From: Soonwooa buanensis
GTDB taxonomy: Bacteria; Bacteroidota; Bacteroidia; Flavobacteriales; Weeksellaceae
Length of the DNA stretch: 64,000 bases
NCBI RefSeq assembly: GCF_900167905.1
Contig: NZ_FUYZ01000006.1
Coordinates: forward strand, 1-64,000
Direction of reading: 5' to 3'
The translations under genes were made by a program, and so were the position numbers. The notes under the pieces are model-generated. The model was not told the origin of the DNA, ran no database searches, and saw nothing but the letters and a program-made list of their open reading frames with translations. Positions 54,486-61,717 of the stretch are shown piece by piece (position 1 is the first letter of the stretch; each line of letters opens with the position of its first letter).

Positions 54486-55808
54486 ATGGCGACAGTTAAG
54501 TTTATAGTACAGTCAGAAAGTGATAATGCACCAATTTACGTTAGATTGTCGCTTTCGAAGTCAGAATCTTTCAAAAGAAAAACAAGGGAAATTGTTAACC
54601 CTAAACAGTGGAATTCTAAAAAAGGAACTCCTATCAATATCCAAGTTGGTACAAAAGATATAATAAATCAAAAAGACGACTTGGTTAATGTACTTGCAAA
54701 AATTGAACGTTTCATTATCGAAGAATATAGAAAGCGTAGCGAAACGGATATTATTAATGGATTGTGGCTTGAGGAAACAATTATTGCTTTTTATTCGGGT
54801 GGTAAGAGGTTAGCTCAATTAGATTTTTTAGATAACTATTTGGAGTATTATCTTAAAGATGTGTTGCCGTTCCGTAAAAATAGAGGTAAGGCGATAACAG
54901 AATCAACCATTAAAAAACAAAAGACCATTATTTCTAAAATTCAAGAATTTTTGAAACTTCAAAACAAGAGGTTAAAAGTTTCTGATTATGATGTTAAGTT
55001 GTCTAATAAGTTTGAACAGTTTTTGGAAAAACAAGGGATTTCAAAAAATACTATTGGGCGTTATGTTAAATATCCGAAAACGATTATTAGCCATGCCAAA
55101 ACTTTAGACATTGAAGTTAACGAACATCTTTCTGAAATTAAAGGCTATACTACGGACACACCAACAATCTATATTACCGAATCCGAGTTACAACAAATTG
55201 CAGATATTACATTTTTAAATATTGGACACACCAATACAAAGGATTGGTTGATAATAGGATTCTACACAGGACAAAGAGCATCTGATTTATTGCAAATGAA
55301 TAAAAGGCAATTAATAGAAATTGAAGGGGATTTATTTATTAATCTTAGTCAAAAGAAAACTGCAACACCTGTATTAATCCCAGTACATCATAAAGTAAAG
55401 GAAATTTTAAAAATAAGGAACGGGAATTTTCCTCCTACATATTCTGATAATATTGAGAGTGCAAAGACAATCTTTAATACCAATCTTAGGAGTATTGCTA
55501 AACAAGCAAACATTAACCGATTAGAATGGGGTAAGAAATGGAATGACGAAACCAAACGTTTTGATTATGGTAATTATCCATTACATGAAATTATTAGTTC
55601 CCACGTTTGTAGACGTTCTTTTGCGACACATAATTATGCTAAAATGCCGACGCCCATAATAATGGCAGTAACAGGACATAAAACAGAAAAAGAGTTTTTG
55701 AATTATATCGGGAAAAGTACCAACGACCTTTCAAAACAGATGTTTGATTATTGGAGAAAAGAGAAAGGAACAGAACAAATACAACAATCCATAAAAACGG
55801 TAAATTAA
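54486..55808 (+). CDS. Tyrosine-type site-specific recombinase (element 1)
   Basis: A 440-residue integrase. The N-terminal 100 residues form an arm-binding-like domain (FIVQSESDNAPIYVRLSLSKSESFKRKTREIVNPKQWN), then a SAM-like core-binding domain at about 115-215, then the catalytic domain. Catalytic residues are Arg264 (TGQRASDL), Lys290 or Lys291, His373 and Arg376 (HVCRRSF), His398 (GHKTE) and Tyr407 (NYIGKS). All are present, so it should be active. It should move the element at the 15-bp attachment repeat. Confidence 0.95.
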   Translation: MATVKFIVQSESDNAPIYVRLSLSKSESFKRKTREIVNPKQWNSKKGTPINIQVGTKDIINQKDDLVNVLAKIERFIIEEYRKRSETDIINGLWLEETIIAFYSGGKRLAQLDFLDNYLEYYLKDVLPFRKNRGKAITESTIKKQKTIISKIQEFLKLQNKRLKVSDYDVKLSNKFEQFLEKQGISKNTIGRYVKYPKTIISHAKTLDIEVNEHLSEIKGYTTDTPTIYITESELQQIADITFLNIGHTNTKDWLIIGFYTGQRASDLLQMNKRQLIEIEGDLFINLSQKKTATPVLIPVHHKVKEILKIRNGNFPPTYSDNIESAKTIFNTNLRSIAKQANINRLEWGKKWNDETKRFDYGNYPLHEIISSHVCRRSFATHNYAKMPTPIIMAVTGHKTEKEFLNYIGKSTNDLSKQMFDYWRKEKGTEQIQQSIKTVN

Positions 55809-55816
55809 TTAAATTG

Positions 55817-55838
55817 TAACTAAAAATAGTTATATTTG
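55817..55838 (+). promoter_or_regulatory. hicAB promoter and operator-like inverted repeat
   Basis: TAACTA (55817-55822), four A, TAGTTA (55827-55832) form an inverted repeat that overlaps the -7 box TATATTTG (55831-55838). The ATG at 55840 would be at or next to the transcription start, so the mRNA may be almost leaderless. The layout fits autorepression by HicB. Confidence 0.5.
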
Positions 55839-55839
55839 T

Positions 55840-56097
55840 ATGACAAAGATTGATAAACTTATAGAGAGGTTTTTATCTATACCCAAAGATTTTACCTATA
55901 CAGAGTTAACGAAAATATTAAACTATTTCGGGTACATAGAAACAACAAAGGGTAAGACTTCGGGAAGTAGGGTAATGTTTATGCATGATAAAGCGGATAT
56001 GCCAATTAGGTTACATAAACCACATCCGAAACCAATCTTAAAAGAGTATGTTATTAAACAAGTGATTGACGAACTTAGGAAAGAAAATTTTATTTAA
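55840..56097 (+). CDS. hicA: HicA family mRNA interferase toxin
   Basis: An 85-residue toxin of the HicAB system, a double-stranded-RNA-binding-fold protein that cleaves mRNA when free. Family features: FTYTELTKILNYFGYIETTKGKTSGSRVMFMHDK and IRLHKPHPKPILKEYVIKQVIDEL with His59 in the LHKPHP block. It is followed after 2 bases by hicB. Confidence 0.88.
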   Translation: MTKIDKLIERFLSIPKDFTYTELTKILNYFGYIETTKGKTSGSRVMFMHDKADMPIRLHKPHPKPILKEYVIKQVIDELRKENFI

Positions 56098-56099
56098 TT

Positions 56100-56483
56100 A
56101 TGGGAGTGTTGAAGTATAAACATTATATCGGGAGTGTAGAATATTCCGAAACAGATAAGATACTATTCGGAAAGGTGCAAGGCATTAGAGGGTTAATATC
56201 TTATGAGGGGCAGAATGTTGATGAGCTAGAGCAGGATTTTAAAAATGGGATTGATGATTATTTGGAGGAGTGCAAAATGAAAGGAATAGAACCGCAAAAA
56301 TCTTATACAGGAGCATTTAATGTGCGTATTCCTTCCGATATGCATGGTAAAGCTGTATTAAAGGCAAATGAATTAGGAATTAATTTGAACGCTTTTGTAA
56401 AAACTGCAATTGAAGAAAAGTTACAAAATCTGGAGTTGAAACGCACGTCCCGACCTAAACGGAATACAAAAGAGAAAATCTAA
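56100..56483 (+). CDS. hicB: HicB family antitoxin
   Basis: A 127-residue antitoxin. The N-terminal part is the HicB fold (YIGSVEYSETDKILFGKVQGIRGLISYEGQNVDELEQDFKNGIDDYLEECKMKGIEPQKSYTG) and the C-terminal part a ribbon-helix-helix DNA-binding domain (FNVRIPSDMHGKAVLKANELGINLNAFVKTAIEEKL). It should neutralise HicA and repress the operon. The pair could stabilise element 1 in the host. Confidence 0.9.
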   Translation: MGVLKYKHYIGSVEYSETDKILFGKVQGIRGLISYEGQNVDELEQDFKNGIDDYLEECKMKGIEPQKSYTGAFNVRIPSDMHGKAVLKANELGINLNAFVKTAIEEKLQNLELKRTSRPKRNTKEKI

Positions 56484-56524
56484 AGAGGTATTGAACACTA
56501 TTTATGACCAATTAAACTAGAACG

Positions 56525-56595
56525 TTTATACAAAAACGCCATTTTGTATAAATGACAACAGCAACGTTTATAAGAAAACAAATATCTTATAAACG
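56525..56595. repeat. Two perfect inverted repeats in the hicB-HTH spacer
   Basis: TTTATACAAAA (56525-56535) pairs with TTTTGTATAAA (56542-56552), and CGTTTATAAGA (56565-56575) with TCTTATAAACG (56585-56595). Both arms are perfect 11-mers, and both halves start with CGTTTATA. They could be regulatory operators or a site read by the replication protein. Confidence 0.7.
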
Positions 56596-56622
56596 AAAGT
56601 AAATTTCAAATAATCTGATAAC

Positions 56623-56652
56623 AAAGACTGCCAGTATCGCAGTCTTTTTTTT
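56623..56652 (+). terminator. Terminator after hicAB
   Basis: AAAGACTGC, loop of 7, GCAGTCTTT, then a T run. The remainder of this 285-base spacer holds the inverted repeats above. Confidence 0.85.
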
Positions 56653-56810
56653 ATTCATTTTAATTTTTCGTACTTTTGGAATACACCATAGAAGAAACTT
56701 TATCGCATCTTAATTGATTTAAGGTTTCTATAAAATTTTACCACCATTTTTTTATTTGAATAATTGATTTGTATTGCAGGAACAATATAAACTCAACTAA
56801 AAAATATAAA

Positions 56811-57110
56811 ATGGACAAAACAATCCAGATTGCTGGCTTGGCATTTTCTGATTTTTTTGAAATAATATCAGATAAAATCCAAAAAACGGTTTCAGCGGAA
56901 ATCGAGAGAAATTTAATTGGAGTAACTCCTCAACGCTATCTATCAGCGGAGCAATTGTGTACAGAATTTTCAATCACAAAACCTACCATCCATCAATGGC
57001 GCAAGCAAGGTATAATCACGGCTAAGAAGCTGGGAGGGCGTATCTATTATTCTTGGCAGGAGGTTGAAGCAGCAATGATAAATCTTGATGAATATGGAGA
57101 ACGTAAATAA
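56811..57110 (+). CDS. Small HTH DNA-binding protein (excisionase type)
   Basis: A 99-residue protein from the ATG at 56811; an in-frame TTG at 56769 would add 14 residues and is unlikely. The C-terminal half is a MerR-like or helix-turn-helix_17 domain (YLSAEQLCTEFSITKPTIHQWRKQGIITAKKLGGRIYYSWQEVEAAM). Such proteins next to recombinases often direct excision, or regulate the replication gene that follows. Confidence 0.82.
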   Translation: MDKTIQIAGLAFSDFFEIISDKIQKTVSAEIERNLIGVTPQRYLSAEQLCTEFSITKPTIHQWRKQGIITAKKLGGRIYYSWQEVEAAMINLDEYGERK

Positions 57111-57207
57111 GCTTGTTGCCTTAAATAGGGCGTTGCAATATTGCTCTCCTATCTCTGAGAATCTTAAAATTAAGCTTTATCAAAAAATTCTAAAAAACCA
57201 AAATTAG
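57088..57207 (+). CDS. 39-residue ORF coupled to the replication gene
   Basis: An ATG inside the last codons of the HTH gene (+1 frame) opens a 39-residue frame beginning MNMENVNKLVALNRALQYCS and ending KLYQKILKNQN. It stops 4 bases before the replication protein start. The arrangement suggests translational coupling. Sequence is amphipathic and helical. I do not know a named family. Confidence 0.5.
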   Translation: MNMENVNKLVALNRALQYCSPISENLKIKLYQKILKNQN

Positions 57208-57211
57208 AAAA

Positions 57212-58552
57212 ATGATAGATTTTTTTGAAATTCACACGGACAACACGGATATAATAAGAAATTCTTACTTAATAGCCAATGACAACGGAACATTAATTCC
57301 ATCAAAAAAAGGTCATGAATCCATTTCTTTTGAATTAGGAATCGACATTATTATCTCTTTTATAAGAAGCACGGAAGCTAATAAATTCCGCAGAATGTAC
57401 GTTTCTTTCAGCGTTCACAAACAAGCAAATAACGGTCTACACAATGCGGATTTTTTAAGTTTTTCAAGGGCAAAAATAACTATAAAAAAAATCTTAGCTT
57501 ATTTGGAAATCACAGAATTTCACTTCCATTATTTCAATGTTGATAAAATAGAATTAGGATTTAATTATGATATAAATGACGAGCCAAAATATCTTTTAGA
57601 TGCAATGCTTATGGTTGGGTCAAAGTTTTTTTCGTACCAGAACCAAGAGAAAAATCCATATTTCAAAAATACAAAATCGGAAAAAGGAACAAATAATATA
57701 ATTTTTAAACATTATTCCAAAGGTCGGCAAATTGATAAAATAAAAAGACTGCCAAATTACGAATTAGGCTACTGTCAAGAAAATCTTATGCGGTGGGAAA
57801 TCTCGATAGAAAGACTCGCAAAAGTCCCTAGACTAAAAATAAGAGAATTATCAGACTTATTTAGAGATGGTGCAGAAAAGTTAATAAAAGAATTTATGGC
57901 TTTGGAATTTGCTAGGGTGTTTGTTTTTGACCACCAAAGTGTTGCCACAAAACAAATCACGAAAAACTCAAAAAACGAACAATATCTCAAAAAATTTAAA
58001 ACAAAAAATTATTGGTATAAAACAAAGACATTAGACCGAGATAAGAAAAAATACGACAATTTGCCAAAGCGAAAAAACATTAAAAATCTTATAGAAATAC
58101 AGCTAAAAAAAGAACTTGAAAAGACTGCAATTTCCACCGCATTTTTGAAGCAAAAATCAGACAAAACAGAAAACGTCAAAACCACTACAAACAAAGGCGT
58201 TAGAAGAGATTCCGATAGTGAAAACTGTATTGTTTGCCAATCATTGTACTTGGCAAATAACACAAAATCGAAAAAGTGCAAGGTTACAGGTGTTGATATA
58301 TCTTGCCAAAAAGAAAATAGTCAATTCCTTAACTTGGTCGGATTAAGATTTCTAAAAAAGTATGATTCTAGCAATTACAAGAAACTAGAAAAACAATTTT
58401 TAAACCTTAGTAAAGAGTATGTCAACAATGAAGAAAAACTTTACTACTTGGCACACAATATTCGAAATAAACATTTCAACACTATACACAACCGCAGAAG
58501 CTATGAACAACGCAATTATCATCCTAACCAACTGCAATTTTCATTTCCTTAA
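57212..58552 (+). CDS. Replication initiation protein, phage gene II/X-like
   Basis: A 446-residue protein. The first 260 residues resemble the phage/plasmid replication protein gene II/X family, which initiates rolling-circle replication in filamentous phages (RMYVSFSVHKQANNGLHNADFLSFSRAKI; FHYFNVDKIELGFNYDIN; FKHYSKGRQIDK; LMRWEISIERLAKVPRLKIRELSDLF). The C-terminal part has a Cys-containing block (CIVCQSLYLANNTKSKKCKVTGVDISCQKENS). No catalytic Tyr was assigned. The match is from pattern memory; a profile search would settle it. It overlaps the next ORF by one base. Confidence 0.65.
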   Translation: MIDFFEIHTDNTDIIRNSYLIANDNGTLIPSKKGHESISFELGIDIIISFIRSTEANKFRRMYVSFSVHKQANNGLHNADFLSFSRAKITIKKILAYLEITEFHFHYFNVDKIELGFNYDINDEPKYLLDAMLMVGSKFFSYQNQEKNPYFKNTKSEKGTNNIIFKHYSKGRQIDKIKRLPNYELGYCQENLMRWEISIERLAKVPRLKIRELSDLFRDGAEKLIKEFMALEFARVFVFDHQSVATKQITKNSKNEQYLKKFKTKNYWYKTKTLDRDKKKYDNLPKRKNIKNLIEIQLKKELEKTAISTAFLKQKSDKTENVKTTTNKGVRRDSDSENCIVCQSLYLANNTKSKKCKVTGVDISCQKENSQFLNLVGLRFLKKYDSSNYKKLEKQFLNLSKEYVNNEEKLYYLAHNIRNKHFNTIHNRRSYEQRNYHPNQLQFSFP

Positions 58553-58767
58553 TGGATTCAAGAATAATATTTAATCTCGCTTATCGTGACAATTATACTA
58601 TCAAAGAAGTTCTAACCATTCTAGGCATATCTAGGATAATTGATAAAGAATATAATTTAACACCTAGTTATGTAGATACAGACCTCTCCATGGTATGGGA
58701 TAATATTAGAGATAAAAAACTACTGTTGGAACTATCAAAGATAAAGACTAGAAAACGCAGAAGATAA
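58552..58767 (+). CDS. Small protein of unknown function
   Basis: A 71-residue protein starting on the last base of the replication gene's stop codon (TAATG), so it is translationally coupled. It begins MDSRIIFNLAYRDNYTIKEVLTILGISR and ends with a basic tail KIKTRKRRR. The helix content and basic tail are compatible with a nucleic-acid-binding accessory protein. No family recognised. Confidence 0.6.
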   Translation: MDSRIIFNLAYRDNYTIKEVLTILGISRIIDKEYNLTPSYVDTDLSMVWDNIRDKKLLLELSKIKTRKRRR

Positions 58768-58813
58768 AATAATAATCACATTTACTACTAGGAACATTTT
58801 CTAAGACGGTTCA

Positions 58814-58851
58814 GAAAAGTCTCCACCGTAAACGGAAAAGTCTCCACCGTA
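58814..58851 (+). repeat. Direct repeats after the replication gene
   Basis: GAAAAGTCTCCACCGTA occurs at 58814-58830 and 58835-58851, 21 bases apart (two DNA turns). Just past the replication operon, these may be origin-type or regulator-binding repeats. They precede a terminator. Confidence 0.75.
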
Positions 58852-58872
58852 GAAAGGTGCGCAAATTATTAC

Positions 58873-58899
58873 AATAGTCCTCACAAGGGACTATTTTTG
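58873..58899 (+). terminator. Terminator of the replication operon
   Basis: AATAGTCC, loop, GGGACTATT, then T run. Confidence 0.8.
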
Positions 58900-59420
58900 T
58901 TTACAGCATTACCAATGCAATACACCTACAATAGTTACAGAGCTACTATAAATAAAGGCGAGTGTCAATACCATAATGGATGCACAACAGCACGCCATGT
59001 ACATTGAAAATCGAGTTTGGAATTTCAGATTTGTTATGCAGAGATTCAAGGGGCGGTATGTTATTTCTCGAGTATACAGCCAATTTTATTATGACGTACG
59101 TTATGGCATACTTAACCTATGGCTATGTAACTAATAACTTTCAATACAAAAAAAGGGTGGTCTTATTATTATATCGGGTAGTTTTTTAAATGAACCTTTA
59201 TTATTATACATCATTATTAACAAATACAACTAAACGATATAAATGCAACACCACTTCTTTATATGGTACATAATCTAGATACTTCTATAAAAAGCAAAAT
59301 ACTTAGATTGCTTGTTAGGGGATGTACGTCAAATGAGTGTTGAACTATTAATGTTGAGCTAAGAGCGTTACATTATTTAGCTAATTAACTTTAGGTGTAA
59401 ATTATATAAAAAATGAACTC
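58900..59420. other. Non-coding tail of element 1
   Basis: About 520 bases with no convincing gene. An open frame at 58980-59189 (MHNSTPCTLKIEFG, then a hydrophobic stretch) has no family match or supporting context. Its AT-content and poor coding features match spacer DNA. The stretch may hold the origin or a remnant of lost genes. Confidence 0.5.
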
Positions 59421-59439
59421 GCTGACTAACGGCTGACTA
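59421..59439 (+). repeat. Subterminal 19-bp repeat, right
   Basis: The same 19-mer as at 54435-54453, in the same orientation, 45 bases inside the right attachment repeat. Confidence 0.8.
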
Positions 59440-59447
59440 GAAATAAA

Positions 59448-59475
59448 ACAACCATCTTGATAATCAGATGGTTGT
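59448..59475 (-). terminator. Terminator next to the right attachment repeat
   Basis: ACAACCATCT (59448-59457) and AGATGGTTGT (59466-59475) form a perfect 10-bp stem, followed on the minus strand by TTTTATTT. It lies downstream of the tRNA-like tail read on the minus strand. Confidence 0.8.
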
Positions 59476-59483
59476 CTATTTAA

Positions 59484-59498
59484 TTGTGGAGTTGGAGG
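59484..59498 (-). other. Attachment site repeat, right of element 1 and left of element 2
   Basis: Exact copy of 54272-54286. The flanking minus-strand sequence GGTTCGAAAACCTCC resembles a T-arm, but no tRNA body follows, so it is only a tail fragment. The intact target gene is expected beyond the right end of element 2, outside the window. Confidence 0.7.
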
Positions 59499-59638
59499 TT
59501 TTCGAACCTATTATATTTTAACATAACTCAAAATATGTAACTTGTCTATTTATCAGTATTTTAACTATATTTGTATAAACTAATATACTTAGTTTTTATG
59601 TCTAAATATAGAAGAAGTAGCACCTAAACTGGCACCTG

Positions 59639-60880
59639 ATGAATTATACTTTCAAGCTTAAGCAACCCAATGGTACAAAGGAAACACTGATTTATTTCCG
59701 TTCATTTTTCAACAACGAAAATAAGAATTTTATCTATTCTACTGGTGAGAAAATAAAACCAAGCGAATGGGATTTTGAAGGCAGACAACCAAATGACCTA
59801 AACGGAAGGACTAAGAAGGCAGAAATTCATCGAAGCGTCAAGATGCAGTTAGATCGATACAGTAGTTTCTTTACAGAGATTGTCAATCGATATAAGAACA
59901 TTAATGAAGAACTTACAGTCGATATTCTTAAACAAAGATTCGATGAAAAGTTCAAAAAAATTACTGTTAAAAGTGATTTCTTTAGAATTTACCAGGAGTT
60001 TTTAGATGAGAAGGAAAATGACTATACTGGGAATTCGATTTCAAACTCAACGCTAAAGCGCTACAAATGCAATAAGAATCTACTCGAAGATTTTGAAAGC
60101 AATTATAAAGTTAAGATCACTTTGGGAAAATTTGATGATAAACTTTATAATAAATTTCTAAAGTATTGTATTGAAGAAAAAAAGCATTCTGCAAATACAT
60201 TACACAGAAATGTTGGTCTGCTCAAAACTTTTCTCCTGTGGGCTCTTAATAAAAAATACACTTACAATAACAATTTTATTACTTTCAAAAAACCTGCGAA
60301 ATTCACAACGGATGAAATAGCTTTAAATTACGAACAGGTTGAGCTCATCTACAATTATGACTTTAGTGAAAATAAAAGGTTGGAAAAAGTACGTGACCTT
60401 TTCGTTTTTGGTTGTACTACAGGAATGAGGTTTGGCAATTATAGTACGATTTCAAGAAGTGATGTTGATGGTAATTTCATACGGGTCATTGATTTAAAAA
60501 GTAAATCTAAAAACTTGGCAATTCCTTTAAACAGTATTTCTAAATCAATTCTGGAAAAGTATGATTATAATCTGCCAAGTATTACAAATCAAAAGATGAA
60601 TGAATATATTAAGGAAGTTTTTAAAAAGTTGGAATTTACTGATGAGATAAAGAAGACTATGAAATATGGTGATGAACTGGTAGATCAAAAAGCGGAATTT
60701 TGGACAAGAATTTCCTCACATACTGCAAGAAGAAGTTTCATCACTATAATGAAGAACAAAAGAGTTCCTGATAAAGTAATTATGAGTTACACTGGTCATA
60801 CTAGTCTGGAAGTCTTTAATGCGTATTACAGACCAAGCGAAGATGATAAGATCAACTATATGAATGAGGTTTTTAAATAA
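59639..60880 (+). CDS. Tyrosine-type site-specific recombinase (element 2)
   Basis: A 413-residue integrase. Arm-binding-like N-terminus (FNNENKNFIYSTGEKIKPSEWDFEGRQP), SAM-like core-binding domain at about 112-220, catalytic domain with Arg264 (TGMRFGNY), a Lys near 288-291 (KSKSKN), His361 and Arg364 (HTARRSF), His387 (GHTSL) and Tyr396 or Tyr397 (NAYYRP). The catalytic set is complete. It is only distantly similar to the element 1 enzyme. Its neighbours suggest that it serves element 2. Confidence 0.95.
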   Translation: MNYTFKLKQPNGTKETLIYFRSFFNNENKNFIYSTGEKIKPSEWDFEGRQPNDLNGRTKKAEIHRSVKMQLDRYSSFFTEIVNRYKNINEELTVDILKQRFDEKFKKITVKSDFFRIYQEFLDEKENDYTGNSISNSTLKRYKCNKNLLEDFESNYKVKITLGKFDDKLYNKFLKYCIEEKKHSANTLHRNVGLLKTFLLWALNKKYTYNNNFITFKKPAKFTTDEIALNYEQVELIYNYDFSENKRLEKVRDLFVFGCTTGMRFGNYSTISRSDVDGNFIRVIDLKSKSKNLAIPLNSISKSILEKYDYNLPSITNQKMNEYIKEVFKKLEFTDEIKKTMKYGDELVDQKAEFWTRISSHTARRSFITIMKNKRVPDKVIMSYTGHTSLEVFNAYYRPSEDDKINYMNEVFK

Positions 60881-60895
60881 TCACTAACTTTAATT

Positions 60896-61630
60896 ATGGA
60901 TCAAAAAAAACTTTACGGACAATGGAATATTTGGGAAGAATTTGTTGGTTATCCTATGATGATTTATTATTGGTTAAAAGGAGAAAGGATTGAGAAGCTG
61001 TTACAAAAGAGAATTGAAAAAGCTCAACAAAATTCCTCTAAAATTATTCTAAACGAAAAATTAAGAAATGAGTTTTTGATTAAATATGAAAAGTTGGAGA
61101 ACTTTTTTAGTTTCCATTTCAAAGATATTAATGCATCAAGAAATCACAATTTTGAAGAAAAGATTAAATATTGTTTGGATCAATATAAAAAAGAATCTAC
61201 AAGTCTTATAAGTTCAAGTAATCTGATGAAATTGCAGGGCAATTTTTTAAATGGTGCCGAAACTACACTATTTTTATATTTTGTTTTAGATAGCAAAACA
61301 AACAGAGAAATTCGCTTATCAGATATTATGATTGGTGAAAATAGTTCTAAAATTTTCATTGCATTTTTAAAAGAAAAAAAATTCATTGATGAAAATCACA
61401 ATTTGCTTGTGGATCAGAAATCTTCATTTATAAGAATTCACCGTTTTCTAAAAGACAATCACATTATCAACCCAGATTTTCAAGATACCACAATAATTGA
61501 GGCTATGGAAAATGAATATAATACGAATTTTGATAAAGGAACATTTTCTAGAGCAATCACAGTTAAACCCAATGACTTTGAAGAAAATATCTACCAAGAA
61601 TTATCTAAGTTGCTTAATATAAAGTATTGA
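60896..61630 (+). CDS. Protein of unknown function in element 2
   Basis: A 244-residue, helix-rich, soluble protein (GQWNIWEEFVGYPMMIYYWLKGERIEKLLQKRIEKAQQNSSKI). The C-terminal half has an HTH-like block (REIRLSDIMIGENSSKIFIAFLKEKKFIDENHNLLVDQKSSFIRIHRFLKDNHIINP) and may bind DNA or partner proteins. It begins 15 bases after the recombinase gene, so it is probably co-transcribed. No family recognised. Confidence 0.6.
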   Translation: MDQKKLYGQWNIWEEFVGYPMMIYYWLKGERIEKLLQKRIEKAQQNSSKIILNEKLRNEFLIKYEKLENFFSFHFKDINASRNHNFEEKIKYCLDQYKKESTSLISSSNLMKLQGNFLNGAETTLFLYFVLDSKTNREIRLSDIMIGENSSKIFIAFLKEKKFIDENHNLLVDQKSSFIRIHRFLKDNHIINPDFQDTTIIEAMENEYNTNFDKGTFSRAITVKPNDFEENIYQELSKLLNIKY

Positions 61631-61680
61631 ATTTTATATGGTTGGTAGAACTGAGTCAATTTTCACTACCAATAATTGCG

Positions 61681-61688
61681 TATATTTG
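61681..61688 (+). promoter_or_regulatory. Candidate -7 box of the nuclease-like gene
   Basis: TATATTTG matches TAnnTTTG and lies 29 bases before the start, suggesting that the gene is transcribed separately from the genes before it. Confidence 0.4.
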
Positions 61689-61717
61689 GACGTTAGCAGA
61701 AATATTATACCAACATA

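Larger units (their letters stand above)
54272..59498. mobile_element. Integrative element 1 (about 5.2 kb)
   Basis: The element is bounded by 15-bp direct repeats and carries subterminal copies of a 19-bp sequence (54435 and 59421). Contents in order: tyrosine recombinase, hicAB, a small HTH protein, a 39-residue ORF, a gene II/X-like replication protein, a 71-residue ORF and a long non-coding tail. No mobilisation, capsid or export gene is visible. It could be a satellite or remnant of a filamentous phage, or a small integrative replicon. Confidence 0.7.

Noticed and set aside
56769-56810. TTG start adding 14 residues to the element 1 HTH protein
   Set aside because: The ATG at 56811 gives a normal start (MDKTIQIAGLAF), and the added residues look like translated spacer.
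58814-58851. CRISPR array
   Set aside because: Only two units with a 4-base gap; no spacers and no cas genes in the window.
58980-59189. A 69-residue open frame (MHNSTPCTLK...) in the tail of element 1
   Set aside because: No family match, no coupling to a neighbour and composition like the surrounding spacer; treated as non-coding.
59484-59570. A tRNA or tmRNA gene on the minus strand ending at the attachment repeat
   Set aside because: Only the tail and a T-arm-like stretch are present; the next 75 bases are AT-rich and cannot form a cloverleaf.
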